A DNA stretch of 64,000 bases from Hyunsoonleella flava (GTDB lineage: Bacteria; Bacteroidota; Bacteroidia; Flavobacteriales; Flavobacteriaceae), in the NCBI RefSeq assembly GCF_004310325.1, contig NZ_SIRT01000002.1, positions 248,001 to 312,000 of the forward strand, given 5' to 3'. The notes beneath the pieces were generated by a model. The model saw only the letters and a list, made by a program, of their open reading frames with translations. It ran no database searches and was not told where the DNA came from. The position numbers and the translations under genes were made by a program. Every line of letters begins with the position of its first letter. The stretch's first letter is position 1. Positions 17,759 through 26,549 of the stretch are shown one piece after another.

Positions 17759-18541
17759 TTACTTTACGTTAGGGTTATCTGGTTCTGGATCAAAAACATC
17801 GGGTGTGCCATCACCATCTCTATCCGAAAGTGAATCTCTATCTGGAAGCAATAGTTCAAAACTTATTGGGAAAAACACATTCATTGCTAAACTATCATAT
17901 TCATTAATAGGACCAGCAGAAATAGAAACAGCAACTGAACTTCCAAAAGGCGTTGGAGAAACGGCTACTGTAATAATAGCCCTGGTATTCCCAAACCTGA
18001 TGGCTCTAGCACTAAAAGTTCTTGTAATTCCACCAAAGTTTGCTGTTTGTGTTGGAGGAGCACAATCTACTACTGGTGTTCCGTTGAAGCCATATTCGTT
18101 CACCATTAAATCGTTTATAAAAAAGGCTCTAATATCATCTATGTTCGCAGTTCCAGAAAATGAAGTAATAGGGTAATACCTCCAAAAGACCTTGTTTTGT
18201 GGGTTATTATTTGACCTTCTCATGTCTACACCAAAAGCGGTATTTGGTATTGAAAGTGGAGTAACAGTGTAGTTTTGCGGTACTGTAAACCTTATATTTG
18301 TAAACACATCTGGATGATCAAAAGTGCCTTGTGGGTTTGGTACCATAGGGATACTTGTAAATGGTGCTGGAATTCCGTTGGCATAATCCCAATACACTGC
18401 TGTTGGCCCAGTAAGATTATTTGTAATACATTGTGTTTGTGGTGTTGCACCTGCAAAATTCACTGCGTCATTATCATTTGAATTACAGGATACTACTAGG
18501 ATAATAATTGCTAAAAGGCTATATATCTTAAATGCTTTCAT
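17759..18541 (-). CDS. lipoprotein with C-terminal Asp-rich calcium-type repeat
   Basis: About 260 residues. I placed the start at MKAFKIYSLLAI, which gives a proper lipoprotein signal (VVSCNSNDND). The middle is a beta-rich domain of no family I know (WDYANGIPAPFTSIPMV, FGGITRTFSARAIRFG). The C-terminus DRDSLSDRDGDGTPD followed by VFDPEPDNPN is a thrombospondin type-3-like Asp motif that binds Ca2+ in other proteins. It sits between two further lipoprotein genes on the same strand. Function unknown; surface or periplasmic location is likely. Confidence 0.6.
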   Translation of the reverse strand: MKAFKIYSLLAIIILVVSCNSNDNDAVNFAGATPQTQCITNNLTGPTAVYWDYANGIPAPFTSIPMVPNPQGTFDHPDVFTNIRFTVPQNYTVTPLSIPNTAFGVDMRRSNNNPQNKVFWRYYPITSFSGTANIDDIRAFFINDLMVNEYGFNGTPVVDCAPPTQTANFGGITRTFSARAIRFGNTRAIITVAVSPTPFGSSVAVSISAGPINEYDSLAMNVFFPISFELLLPDRDSLSDRDGDGTPDVFDPEPDNPNVK

Positions 18542-18608
18542 AATTCGTGCTTTTTTAAATTGATTCGTTTGTTTATAACATCGATTTGAGTTTAAAATGT
18601 CATCACTT

Positions 18609-19766
18609 TTAATTTTCAATAGTGTATTGTGTCCAATCTTGATTATTTATAGAATTGTCTACATTCGGATTATAGAGTGAATTGTCCGTGCCTATATATT
18701 CGTTGTTTTGGTTCATCCAGTAATAGTTGTTTTGCCCTTCAACATAATATTGTTGACCAGTATTAGGACTAGAAACGGTTGTGCGTTCCCAAATACCATT
18801 GTTTATAGATTTTGAATGACCCGCATCGTTCATATTATTTCTGCGTTTCCAACTTTCAAAACTGCTGTCTGAAATTGAGCTGTATGTATTACCAAGATTT
18901 CTACTGGCTTGCCCTTGGGCATTAGTTGCAGCCATTCGTTGTTGGTGTTGTGCAGCCCCTTGTCTGGATTTTTGCGAATAAAAGTTATTATTGGTTTGTA
19001 CCCATTGTGGATTAATTTGAAAATTTACAAGTGAATTGATAAATGCTTTTTTAGCGCTTTCGTATTTGTGCTCAGGAGCTCCCATAGCATTTAGAGTATA
19101 GCCCCAATCCATTCCGCCAGCAGTTGGATAATGATTAGTAAAATAGCGGATAATACCAATAGATTTATCGCCATTTTTATCTACCCATTCTGTTGCGATA
19201 CATTGAAATTGTTTATTTTCTGGGATGCCTTTAAACAAGTAACTATCAAAGCGCTTATCAAATTGAGCTAAGGCAGGCAGTGGAAATTGATTTACTAATT
19301 TTAGTCCTTGAGATTTCGCATGTGGTAAAATATCTTCTTGAATTACCCTACTTATGTTTTTTACTGGAGCAACTGGTCTGCCACTTTGTTGGTTCATGTA
19401 ATTTAGTTGTTGGTTGTTGGAAAAAAAGTAAGAGATAAATCGTTCTCCATATACTTTCACACCATCTTCAGACTCAAATAAAATACCGTCTTTATTTTTT
19501 TGTTTCACCATCCAGTCTTTTGGAATAGGCATTACACCAACAGGCAAGTTAAATTGTTTGCTCATCACCTTATAGCCCTTTAAGCTGCGATTAGTGTTTT
19601 GTGACCTCTCAGGTTTGGGTTCATTAAATTCAGCTGAAATATCTTCTTCAAAAATATCTTCGGAATCATAGTCAAATTCAGCAAAGTTATCGTTGTGCTT
19701 CTGGGATTGTCCGCAGGAAAAGAATAGTAAAATTAACATACTTAAGCAATACATCAAAGGTTTCAT
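18609..19766 (-). CDS. lipoprotein of unknown function
   Basis: A 385-residue lipoprotein: lipobox LFFSCGQ, an acidic linker, then a folded region (LPVGVMPIPKDWMVKQ, GVKVYGERFISYFFS) that could bind a ligand. The last 120 residues are rich in Asn, Gln and Ser and contain IWERTTVSSPNTGQQYYVEG and NYYWMNQNNEYIGTDN, a Tyr/Trp/Asn-rich tail. First gene of the three-lipoprotein run. The folded part resembles a domain found in Bacteroidota lipoproteins of unknown role; I assign no function. Confidence 0.6.
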   Translation of the reverse strand: MKPLMYCLSMLILLFFSCGQSQKHNDNFAEFDYDSEDIFEEDISAEFNEPKPERSQNTNRSLKGYKVMSKQFNLPVGVMPIPKDWMVKQKNKDGILFESEDGVKVYGERFISYFFSNNQQLNYMNQQSGRPVAPVKNISRVIQEDILPHAKSQGLKLVNQFPLPALAQFDKRFDSYLFKGIPENKQFQCIATEWVDKNGDKSIGIIRYFTNHYPTAGGMDWGYTLNAMGAPEHKYESAKKAFINSLVNFQINPQWVQTNNNFYSQKSRQGAAQHQQRMAATNAQGQASRNLGNTYSSISDSSFESWKRRNNMNDAGHSKSINNGIWERTTVSSPNTGQQYYVEGQNNYYWMNQNNEYIGTDNSLYNPNVDNSINNQDWTQYTIEN

Positions 19767-19852
19767 AATAAGGGTATTTAATAAGGTTTAACAAACATTT
19801 ATATCATTACATCGAAAGTGTTTAAAAATGTCATCACCCTATTAAGTTTTAG

Positions 19853-19860
19853 TATTTTTG
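19853..19860 (+). promoter_or_regulatory. -7 box directly before a start codon (TATTTTTG)
   Basis: Exact TANNTTTG match ending 4 nt before the ATG at 19865. With transcription starting about 4-6 nt after the box, the mRNA would begin at or next to the start codon. Confidence 0.65.
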
Positions 19861-19864
19861 CAGC

Positions 19865-20242
19865 ATGAGTAAACCGCTTTCAAAACAGGAATTACATAAT
19901 TTGGCAATGAATCATGTTGGTAAAGATTTAGAACAGCGTGGTTTCGAGTTTGTGGCTATAAATAGTAAGTTAAAAAGGCATCCTCAGTTTGTGTGTATTG
20001 ACAAGAACAGTCAGTATTATTTTGTGGTGGTGCGAGCTGTTCTCTTGCCGGAAAACCCCAACAATTATGATATTGTTTGGATGGAATCTTTTAAAAAGCA
20101 CGCTTTTGAAAAAGACGCTAAAGTACTTTATGCCGGAGTTGGTTTGGGTAATCCTGATGGAGAAGATTTACCAGTTTACCTTAACGAAGATTATTTAATA
20201 GAATACAATGGTATTCAGTACATCGAATCAAACTTAAATTAG
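19865..20242 (+). CDS. conserved small protein upstream of apbE, NQR-associated
   Basis: A 125-residue soluble protein, mixed alpha/beta, starting with the family-typical LSKQELHNLAMNHVGKDLE. Homologues are often labelled 'Na+-translocating NADH-quinone reductase subunit F' in databases as I recall, but there is no Fe-S, FAD or NADH motif, so that name is wrong for this protein. Fold and role are unknown; the strand pattern QFVCID-YYFVVVRAV with a charged C-terminal half suggests a nuclease-like or dimeric alpha/beta domain. Its stop codon is immediately followed by the apbE start, so it may help flavinylation of NqrB/NqrC. The start codon lies 4 nt after a -7 box. Confidence 0.75.
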   Translation: MSKPLSKQELHNLAMNHVGKDLEQRGFEFVAINSKLKRHPQFVCIDKNSQYYFVVVRAVLLPENPNNYDIVWMESFKKHAFEKDAKVLYAGVGLGNPDGEDLPVYLNEDYLIEYNGIQYIESNLN

Positions 20243-21235
20243 ATGAAAAACATTACTGTGCTTTTGGTTATTCTATTGGTGTTTTCTTGTAAAAAGAATC
20301 AAGAGAAGACTGCTGATGTATCTCAAAATACTAAACTTTCTGGAGCTGTTTTTGGCACAACGTACAGTATTATTTATGATGATAAGACAGATTACAAAAT
20401 TCAGATTGATAGCTTGTTTACCGTGATTAATGCATCAATGTCAACATATATAAATGATTCTGATATCTCTAAATTGAATAGAAATGAACCAGTTGAAGTA
20501 GATCATCATTTTAAAAACGTGTTTTCTGCCTCAAAAGAAATATACGAAGCAACGGGTGGTATTTTTGATCCTACCATTGGCGATGTGGTAAATGCGTGGA
20601 GTTTTGGAGCTGAAACCAATAAGTTTTTAACCGATGCTCAAGTTATTGATAGTTTGATGCAATTTGTGGGGTTTAATAGAGTAAAGCTTGAAGGAGAAAA
20701 CGTAATAAAACCTTTAAATACGTATTTGGAGTTTAATGCTATCGCTAAAGGTTATGGCGTAGATGTTGTTGGGGAGTTTTTGGAAAGTAAAGACATTAAC
20801 AATTATTTAGTTGAAATTGGTGGAGAAATACGTGTTAGAGGAAAAAATATTGAGAAAGATGCGCTTTGGCTTGTGGGTTTAGATGAACCTAGATTTGATG
20901 GTGGACAATCAGTTTATAAAGCTATTAGTTTGATTGATGAGGCCATGGCTACTTCAGGGACTTATCGAAAGTTTAAGGTGGATGAAAACGGAAATAAATA
21001 TGCCCATATCATCGACACAAAAACAGGTTATCCTACCAAAACCAATATTTTAAGTGTTTCGGTGATAGCTAAGGAATGTATGGTCGCTGATGCCTACGCC
21101 ACCGCTTTTCAGGCTATGGGAATCGAAAATGTGTCACGATTTCTTCAATCGCATCCCGAACTAAAAGCGTTCTTGATTTTTGAAAATGACGATAAAGAGC
21201 TGGAAACCTTAAATTTAAATGGATTTCCAAAGTAA
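20243..21235 (+). CDS. apbE: FAD:protein FMN transferase (lipoprotein)
   Basis: A 330-residue exported lipoprotein (VFSCKKN lipobox). ApbE moves FMN from FAD onto a Thr of target proteins outside the cytoplasmic membrane. Seen in the sequence: GTTYSIIY near the N-terminus, MSTYINDSDISKLN, GGIFDPTIGDVVNAWSFG, AIAKGYGVDVV, VEIGGEIRVRG, the Mg2+-binding HIIDTKTGYPT and CMVADAYATAFQAMG. The natural targets are NqrB and NqrC, encoded 12 kb upstream. It follows the small conserved gene with no gap, so both are presumably expressed together from the box at 19853. Confidence 0.95.
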   Translation: MKNITVLLVILLVFSCKKNQEKTADVSQNTKLSGAVFGTTYSIIYDDKTDYKIQIDSLFTVINASMSTYINDSDISKLNRNEPVEVDHHFKNVFSASKEIYEATGGIFDPTIGDVVNAWSFGAETNKFLTDAQVIDSLMQFVGFNRVKLEGENVIKPLNTYLEFNAIAKGYGVDVVGEFLESKDINNYLVEIGGEIRVRGKNIEKDALWLVGLDEPRFDGGQSVYKAISLIDEAMATSGTYRKFKVDENGNKYAHIIDTKTGYPTKTNILSVSVIAKECMVADAYATAFQAMGIENVSRFLQSHPELKAFLIFENDDKELETLNLNGFPK

Positions 21236-21236
21236 A

Positions 21237-22001
21237 CTATTTAGTGACCTTTGGAATAATTTCTCCCTCTGCTAAACAAAATTTTTCAATGATATCTGCT
21301 GAAAGTGTTACCGTATAATCTACTTCATCTACTTTAAAACCTATCTTTCTTAACTTATCAAAATAATCCCTACCGTACACCCGAACATGGTCGTATTGCC
21401 CAAAGATTTTAGCACGTTCTTTTTTGTCCGTTATAGAATCATCTTCAAAAGTGTTAGCTCGTGTTAAGTCTTGCGGAATTTGAAAGATACCCCACCCTCC
21501 AGTTTTCATAACACGATACAATTCTTGCATGGCTTTAGTATCATCAGGTATATGCTCTAAAACGTGATTGCACAGAATGACGTCAAACTCATCATTCTTA
21601 AAAGGTAAGTTGCAAATATCAGCCTTCACGTCTGCCAATGGCGAATTCAAATCTGTGGTTACATAATCAATATTATTCAAGCGTTTGAAGCGTTTATAAA
21701 ATGCCTGTTCAGGTGCAAAATGTAGTACTTTCAGTTTTTCTGAAAAGAAGTTAGTTTCATTCTTAAGATATAACCAAAGTAATCGATGACGTTCTAAAGA
21801 AAGGGTAGAGGGAGATAATACATTATTCCGTTGTGTTCCATAGCCATAGGGCAAAAATGTTTTAAAACTTTTACCATCAATGGGATCAGTAAATGTATTA
21901 CCTCTTAAAAAAATGGCTAAAATTGGACGTATAAGGTAGCTTAACCGAATTAATAAGGGTCTTGGGACTATATTCAATATGATTTTGAAAAGTTTTTTCA
22001 A
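21237..22001 (-). CDS. class I SAM-dependent methyltransferase
   Basis: A 254-residue enzyme with a basic, hydrophobic N-terminus followed by a Rossmann methyltransferase core. SAM-site features are VLHFAPEQAF (motif I variant without the usual GxGxG), VTTDLNSP (acidic residue after strand 2), DICNLPFKNDEFDVILCNHVLEHIPD and MKTGGWGIFQIP. The substrate is not evident; the HVLEHI type commonly acts on small molecules or lipids. It lies 6 bp after a cupin gene downstream of map, forming a three-gene run. Confidence 0.8.
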   Translation of the reverse strand: MKKLFKIILNIVPRPLLIRLSYLIRPILAIFLRGNTFTDPIDGKSFKTFLPYGYGTQRNNVLSPSTLSLERHRLLWLYLKNETNFFSEKLKVLHFAPEQAFYKRFKRLNNIDYVTTDLNSPLADVKADICNLPFKNDEFDVILCNHVLEHIPDDTKAMQELYRVMKTGGWGIFQIPQDLTRANTFEDDSITDKKERAKIFGQYDHVRVYGRDYFDKLRKIGFKVDEVDYTVTLSADIIEKFCLAEGEIIPKVTK

Positions 22002-22007
22002 TGGAGA

Positions 22008-22325
22008 TTATTTGTAATCTTCCCGAACCGGACAGAAGGTGTCAATTACAGTGCAATCTGTTAAAGCCTTTGCACTATGCATGGCATTGGGCGGTATAAT
22101 GGTAATACTTCCAGGGTTTAATACTTCAGTTTTCCCATCAATAGTCATTTCAAGTTCTCCCGAAATTACTTGTGAAGTTTGTTCATGAAAATGCGAATGT
22201 AAAGGCATGATAGCGCCTTTTTCAATACTAACATAGCCTACTGTAAATGAATTTGAGTGCACATACTTTCCTGATACGCCCTCCACTAATATTTTACTTG
22301 GTATGTTAGATAAATCTTTACTCAT
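22008..22325 (-). CDS. cupin-domain protein
   Basis: A 105-residue single cupin. The metal-binding motifs are present: MPLHSHFHEQTSQVISGELEM (motif 1: HxHxxEQ and a later G) and PPNAMHSAKALTDC (motif 2 His). The cupin core is complete, so it probably binds a metal and a small ligand. It sits between map and the methyltransferase with gaps of 2 and 6 bp. No specific reaction can be assigned. Confidence 0.85.
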   Translation of the reverse strand: MSKDLSNIPSKILVEGVSGKYVHSNSFTVGYVSIEKGAIMPLHSHFHEQTSQVISGELEMTIDGKTEVLNPGSITIIPPNAMHSAKALTDCTVIDTFCPVREDYK

Positions 22326-22327
22326 GC

Positions 22328-23146
22328 TTATAAAACAAGAACTTCCTGTCTAAACTCATCTTCTTCATCACTTTTTATACCCAAGGCATCATAGATGTAG
22401 GCAAATGTAGAGAGTAATTCAGGTTTACCGTCAACCAGTGCAACATTATGTTCAAAGTGAGCAGAAGGTAAATTATCTAATGTGGTAATTGTCCAACCAT
22501 CCCTATGTTGTCTAATGCGTTGCGTACCCATGTTAATCATAGGCTCTATAGCTACCACCATACCTTCTATAAATTTTTTACCTCGACCACGGCGACCATA
22601 GTTTGGCATTTCAGGATCTTCATGCATTTTCTCCCCAAGTCCGTGACCAACCAATTCTCTTACCACGCCATAGCCATGGGCTTCACAGTATTGTTGAATG
22701 GCATAGCCAACATCGCCAACGCGATTATTTAATTTAAACTCTCTAATACCAACATAAAGAGATTCCTTAGTCACTTTTAAAAGTTTTTCAACTTCAGGAG
22801 AGATGTCTCCAACAGGGAATGTGTACGCATGGTCTCCATAAAAACCATTTTTAAGTGCACCACAATCAATGGATATGATATCCCCTTCAACCAAAGGGTC
22901 GTTATTAGGAATGCCATGAACTACCTGAGAGTTTGGGCTCATACACAGCGTATTTGGAAAATCATATAGCCCTAAAAAGCCAGGTACCGCACCTTGATCC
23001 CTTATACATTCTTCAGCAATTTTGTCAAGTTGCAACGTCGTAACTCCAGGTTTAATTGCTTTCGCAACTTCGCCCAACGTTTTAGATACTATCAGCGCAC
23101 TTTCGCGCATTAGTTCTATCTCTTCTCTGGTTTTTACTTTAATCAT
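22328..23146 (-). CDS. map: type I methionine aminopeptidase
   Basis: A 272-residue cytoplasmic metalloprotease that removes the initiator Met from new proteins. The five metal ligands are visible in order: Asp in ISIDCGA, Asp in YGDHAYTF, His in VGHGLGEKMHEDP, Glu in AIEPMINMG and Glu in HFEHNVAL; the substrate His is in VVHGIPN. Length fits a type Ia enzyme without the N-terminal zinc extension. The -7 box at 23164-23171 lies about 20 bases upstream. First gene of the map-cupin-methyltransferase run. Confidence 0.96.
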   Translation of the reverse strand: MIKVKTREEIELMRESALIVSKTLGEVAKAIKPGVTTLQLDKIAEECIRDQGAVPGFLGLYDFPNTLCMSPNSQVVHGIPNNDPLVEGDIISIDCGALKNGFYGDHAYTFPVGDISPEVEKLLKVTKESLYVGIREFKLNNRVGDVGYAIQQYCEAHGYGVVRELVGHGLGEKMHEDPEMPNYGRRGRGKKFIEGMVVAIEPMINMGTQRIRQHRDGWTITTLDNLPSAHFEHNVALVDGKPELLSTFAYIYDALGIKSDEEDEFRQEVLVL

Positions 23147-23163
23147 GTGCTCGTAAATATTGG

Positions 23164-23171
23164 CAAAGATA
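23164..23171 (-). promoter_or_regulatory. -7 box of map (TATCTTTG)
   Basis: Exact TANNTTTG match on the minus strand, 17 nt before the map ATG. Confidence 0.65.
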
Positions 23172-23268
23172 CTAATTTATAGCACTATAATTATTTGCAC
23201 TTAACTGACTTTTGACAGTCTTTTTATGATAACAAATTCATAATTTTAGTCAACTAAATTTTATTGAG

Positions 23269-24534
23269 ATGTTTAAAGTTGTAAGCGCCGACGAAGCTGT
23301 AAAAACTATAAAGAGTAACAGTAGGGTGTATATACAAGCTGCTGCTGCTGCGCCCCAATTGCTTATTAATGCAATGAGTGACAGACATGACGAGTTAAGA
23401 AACGTAGAAGTGTGTCATTTACATATCGAAGGTAAGACACCTTACGCCAATCCAGATTTAAAAGATAGCTTTCATGTGAATTCATTTTTTATTGGTAAAA
23501 ATGTGAGACACACACTGGCTGCGGGAAACGGATCCTATACCCCGGTTTTTTTAAGTGAATTACCATTGCTGTTTAAAAGAAATATTTTACCATTAGATGT
23601 AGCTTTAATTCATGTTTCTGTTCCTGATAAGCATGGTTACTGTTCATTAGGCGTTTCGGTAGAAGCTACTTTGGCTGCCATCGATAATGCTAAAATCGTC
23701 ATTGCACAAGTGAATCCGCAGATGCCAAGAACCCATGGGGATGGAATTATTCACTTTTCTGAAATTGATTTATTTGTTGAATGTGATGAACCCATACCAA
23801 CATTTCACTTGGGAGAGCCTACAAATATTGAAAACAAAATAGGCGATTATGTAGCTGGATTAATCGACGATAAAAGCACATTGCAAATGGGAATTGGCAC
23901 GATACCAAATGCGGTGCTATCACGCCTTTCAAATCATAAGGATTTAGGATTGCACACCGAAATGTTTTCAGATGGCGTTATTGATTTGATATTAAAAGAT
24001 GTCATTAATGGTAACTATAAAGGTATTAGTCCTGGTAGGGCGCTTACTACTTTTTTAGGTGGTTCAAAACAACTTTATGATTATGTGGACGACAATCCTT
24101 TTGTTGAACTTCGGGAATCAGATTATGTAAATGATGTTTCCATTATTAAACAAAACCCAAGAATGGTTGCCATCAATTCTGCCATTGAAGTTGATGTTAC
24201 CGGTCAGGTTTGTGCGGATTCTATTGGTTCAAAAATGTATTCTGGCGTTGGTGGTCAGATGGATTATATCAGAGGTGCTTCTTTAAGTGAAGGCGGTAAA
24301 GCAATTATAGCCTTACCGTCAACAACAAGAAAGGGTATTAGTAGAATTGTACCTTCTTTAAATCCCGGAGCAGGCGTTGTTACAACTAGAGCACATGTAC
24401 ACTATGTTGTAACGGAATATGGTATAGCTAATTTATATGGAAAAACTATCAAACAACGTGTAAAAGCATTGGTAAATATTGCGCACCCAGATCATAGAGA
24501 GGCAATCGACAAAGCGTATTTTGAACTAATTTAA
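23269..24534 (+). CDS. acetyl-CoA hydrolase/transferase family enzyme
   Basis: A 421-residue class I CoA-transferase. The catalytic Glu that forms a glutamyl-CoA thioester is in GLHTEMFSDG; upstream is GIGTIPNAVL and downstream GVGGQMDYIRGA and ITEYG-type VTEYGIANL. The size and motif order match 4-hydroxybutyrate/acetate CoA-transferases and acetyl-CoA hydrolases. Exact substrates cannot be told from sequence. It stands alone between genes on the other strand. Confidence 0.9.
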   Translation: MFKVVSADEAVKTIKSNSRVYIQAAAAAPQLLINAMSDRHDELRNVEVCHLHIEGKTPYANPDLKDSFHVNSFFIGKNVRHTLAAGNGSYTPVFLSELPLLFKRNILPLDVALIHVSVPDKHGYCSLGVSVEATLAAIDNAKIVIAQVNPQMPRTHGDGIIHFSEIDLFVECDEPIPTFHLGEPTNIENKIGDYVAGLIDDKSTLQMGIGTIPNAVLSRLSNHKDLGLHTEMFSDGVIDLILKDVINGNYKGISPGRALTTFLGGSKQLYDYVDDNPFVELRESDYVNDVSIIKQNPRMVAINSAIEVDVTGQVCADSIGSKMYSGVGGQMDYIRGASLSEGGKAIIALPSTTRKGISRIVPSLNPGAGVVTTRAHVHYVVTEYGIANLYGKTIKQRVKALVNIAHPDHREAIDKAYFELI

Positions 24535-24541
24535 CGGAAGC

Positions 24542-24952
24542 TTATCTGAAAAAATCTAAAAAACTTTTTTTCTTTTTATACTCAAGAGGTTTGGCATCAC
24601 TGTTGGTTAACAATTGGTAAATTTCTCCCCAACCATAAAAACCACCAATGTTTCTGTCGTCGATAAATAAATCGGCATTTATTTTTCTGCTAATATCATT
24701 TGTGTACTCTTCTTCGGGAAAACTTTTATTTACAGCATAGAAACGAATGCCGTTGGCTTCACAGAATTTTACAGCTTCATCTAGTTTATCACCACATCTA
24801 TAGGTCCATAAAATTAACCTATGTCCTTCTTCCTGTAACTTCTTTAAAGTTTCAAAAGCAAACATTTGCGGCTTTCCAATTCTAGGGTAAGCATCTTCTA
24901 CAATGGTGCCATCAAAATCAACTGCTATAAGGAGCGTATCTGCAAAATTCAT
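24542..24952 (-). CDS. BT0820-type HAD-family hydrolase
   Basis: A 136-residue small HAD phosphatase. Motif I is VDFDGTIVED (nucleophile Asp and acid Asp), motif II/III region ILWTYRCG, and motif IV is DLFIDDRNIGG. There is no large cap domain, as in the BT0820 group from Bacteroides. Likely a small-molecule phosphatase; substrate unknown. The -7 box is at 24975-24982. Confidence 0.85.
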   Translation of the reverse strand: MNFADTLLIAVDFDGTIVEDAYPRIGKPQMFAFETLKKLQEEGHRLILWTYRCGDKLDEAVKFCEANGIRFYAVNKSFPEEEYTNDISRKINADLFIDDRNIGGFYGWGEIYQLLTNSDAKPLEYKKKKSFLDFFR

Positions 24953-24974
24953 TCGATTTAGGGTTTGTTTTCTG

Positions 24975-24982
24975 CAAAGTTA
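24975..24982 (-). promoter_or_regulatory. -7 box of the HAD hydrolase gene (TAACTTTG)
   Basis: Exact TANNTTTG match on the minus strand, 22 nt before the start codon. Confidence 0.6.
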
Positions 24983-25001
24983 AGTCTTTTTCTTTATCTC
25001 A

Positions 25002-26519
25002 TTAAACCAATGGGTGTTGTGTCATTGCTTCTGGTTGCTCAATGCCAATAAGTTTTAAAACTGTTGGTGCTAAATCTCCTAGAATACCATCCTTAATTTC
25101 TTTTAAATCCTTATCAATTAAAATGATAGGAACAGGATTTGTGGTATGCGCCGTATTTGGAGAACCATCAGGGTTTATCATGGTTTCACAATTTCCATGG
25201 TCTGCTATTAATAAGGTAGTGTAATCGTTGTCCAGAGCAGCGGTAACCACTTCTTTTACACATTCATCAACGGCTTCGCATGCTTTTATTGCTGCTTCCA
25301 TTACTCCGGTGTGTCCAACCATATCACCATTTGCAAAGTTTAAGCACACAAAATCAACGTCTCCTTTTTGTAGTTCGGGCACAAGGGCATCTTTTAACTC
25401 ATATGCACTCATTTCAGGTTTCAAGTCGTATGTAGCAACTTTTGGAGAATTTCTTAAGATACGCTGCTCACCCTCAAAAGGTTCTTCACGCCCGCCAGAG
25501 AAGAAAAATGTAACATGCGGGTATTTTTCCGTTTCGGCGATTCTAATTTGTTTTTTATTGTGCTTTTCTAAAACTTCACCTAAAGTTTCGCTAAGGTTTT
25601 CTTTGTTGAAGATAACTTTTATGTTTCTGTAATCGTCGTTATAATTAGTAAGAGTAACATAATGCAAATTCAATTTCTTCATATTGAATTCAGGGAAGTC
25701 TTGTTGCGATAAAACCTCAGTTAATTCGCGTCCTCTGTCTGTTCTAAAGTTGAAGAATATAATAACATCTCCGTCCTTAACTTTTGTTAAAGGTGCGTTG
25801 TTATCATCAACCGCAATAATTGGCTTAATAAATTCATCTGTAACATCATTGGTATAATTTGCTTGCATAGTAGCCACAATATCTTTTGAAGCTTCCCCTT
25901 CGGCATTTACCAATGCATCATAAACTAATTTGATGCGTTCCCAGCGTTTATCTCTATCCATAGCAAAATACCGACCAGAAATAGTTGCGATTTTGGTATT
26001 TGTATTTGCAGTATGTTCTTGTAAATCTTTTATAAAACCAGCACCAGATTTTGGATCTACATCCCGTCCGTCGGTAAACCCATGAACATAAGAATTTTTA
26101 ACTCCAGCCTCCTGCGCAGCATCTATTAAGCCCTTTAGGTGATTAATATGTGAGTGTACGCCACCGTCACTTAGCAATCCTAAAAAGTGAACATCCTTAT
26201 TTTGTGTTTTTGCGTAGTTGAACGCATCAACCAAAACCTGTTCTTTATTTAAGCTTTTATTTTCTACTGCAAGGTTAACTTTTACCAAATCTTGATATAC
26301 GATTCTTCCAGCACCAAGATTCATGTGTCCAACTTCACTATTACCCATTTGTCCTTCAGGTAAACCAACATGTAAGCCATCGGTTCTAAGAGAGGCGCTT
26401 GGGTATTTAGTATATAAACTATCTATAAAAGGTGTATTTGCGTTATCAATTGCAGAAACTTTTGGGTCGGGAGATTTGCCCCAACCATCAAGTATCATAA
26501 GGATGACTTTTTTGTTCAT
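25002..26519 (-). CDS. gpmI: 2,3-bisphosphoglycerate-independent phosphoglycerate mutase
   Basis: A 505-residue Mn2+-dependent glycolytic enzyme interconverting 3- and 2-phosphoglycerate. The phosphorylated Ser61 lies in GQMGNSEVGH; N-terminal metal site LMILDGWG, the transferase insert with HVHGFTDGRDVDP and GRYFAMDRD, and the C-terminal metal site with FVCLNFANGDMVGHTG and LLIADHGNCE are all complete. Full family length. The -7 box at 26542-26549 gives a leader of about 20 nt. Confidence 0.97.
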   Translation of the reverse strand: MNKKVILMILDGWGKSPDPKVSAIDNANTPFIDSLYTKYPSASLRTDGLHVGLPEGQMGNSEVGHMNLGAGRIVYQDLVKVNLAVENKSLNKEQVLVDAFNYAKTQNKDVHFLGLLSDGGVHSHINHLKGLIDAAQEAGVKNSYVHGFTDGRDVDPKSGAGFIKDLQEHTANTNTKIATISGRYFAMDRDKRWERIKLVYDALVNAEGEASKDIVATMQANYTNDVTDEFIKPIIAVDDNNAPLTKVKDGDVIIFFNFRTDRGRELTEVLSQQDFPEFNMKKLNLHYVTLTNYNDDYRNIKVIFNKENLSETLGEVLEKHNKKQIRIAETEKYPHVTFFFSGGREEPFEGEQRILRNSPKVATYDLKPEMSAYELKDALVPELQKGDVDFVCLNFANGDMVGHTGVMEAAIKACEAVDECVKEVVTAALDNDYTTLLIADHGNCETMINPDGSPNTAHTTNPVPIILIDKDLKEIKDGILGDLAPTVLKLIGIEQPEAMTQHPLV

Positions 26520-26541
26520 TGTATTGGTTTGATTTAAGGCG

Positions 26542-26549
26542 CAAATATA
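26542..26549 (-). promoter_or_regulatory. -7 box of gpmI (TATATTTG)
   Basis: Exact TANNTTTG match on the minus strand, 22 nt before the gpmI start codon. Confidence 0.65.

Noticed and set aside
17718-18176. 152-codon plus-strand frame opposite the TSP3-like lipoprotein
   Set aside because: Low-complexity Ser/Leu-rich shadow; the minus-strand frame has a signal peptide and organised domain.
25228-25632. 134-codon plus-strand frame opposite gpmI
   Set aside because: Antisense shadow; gpmI is unbroken with complete motifs.
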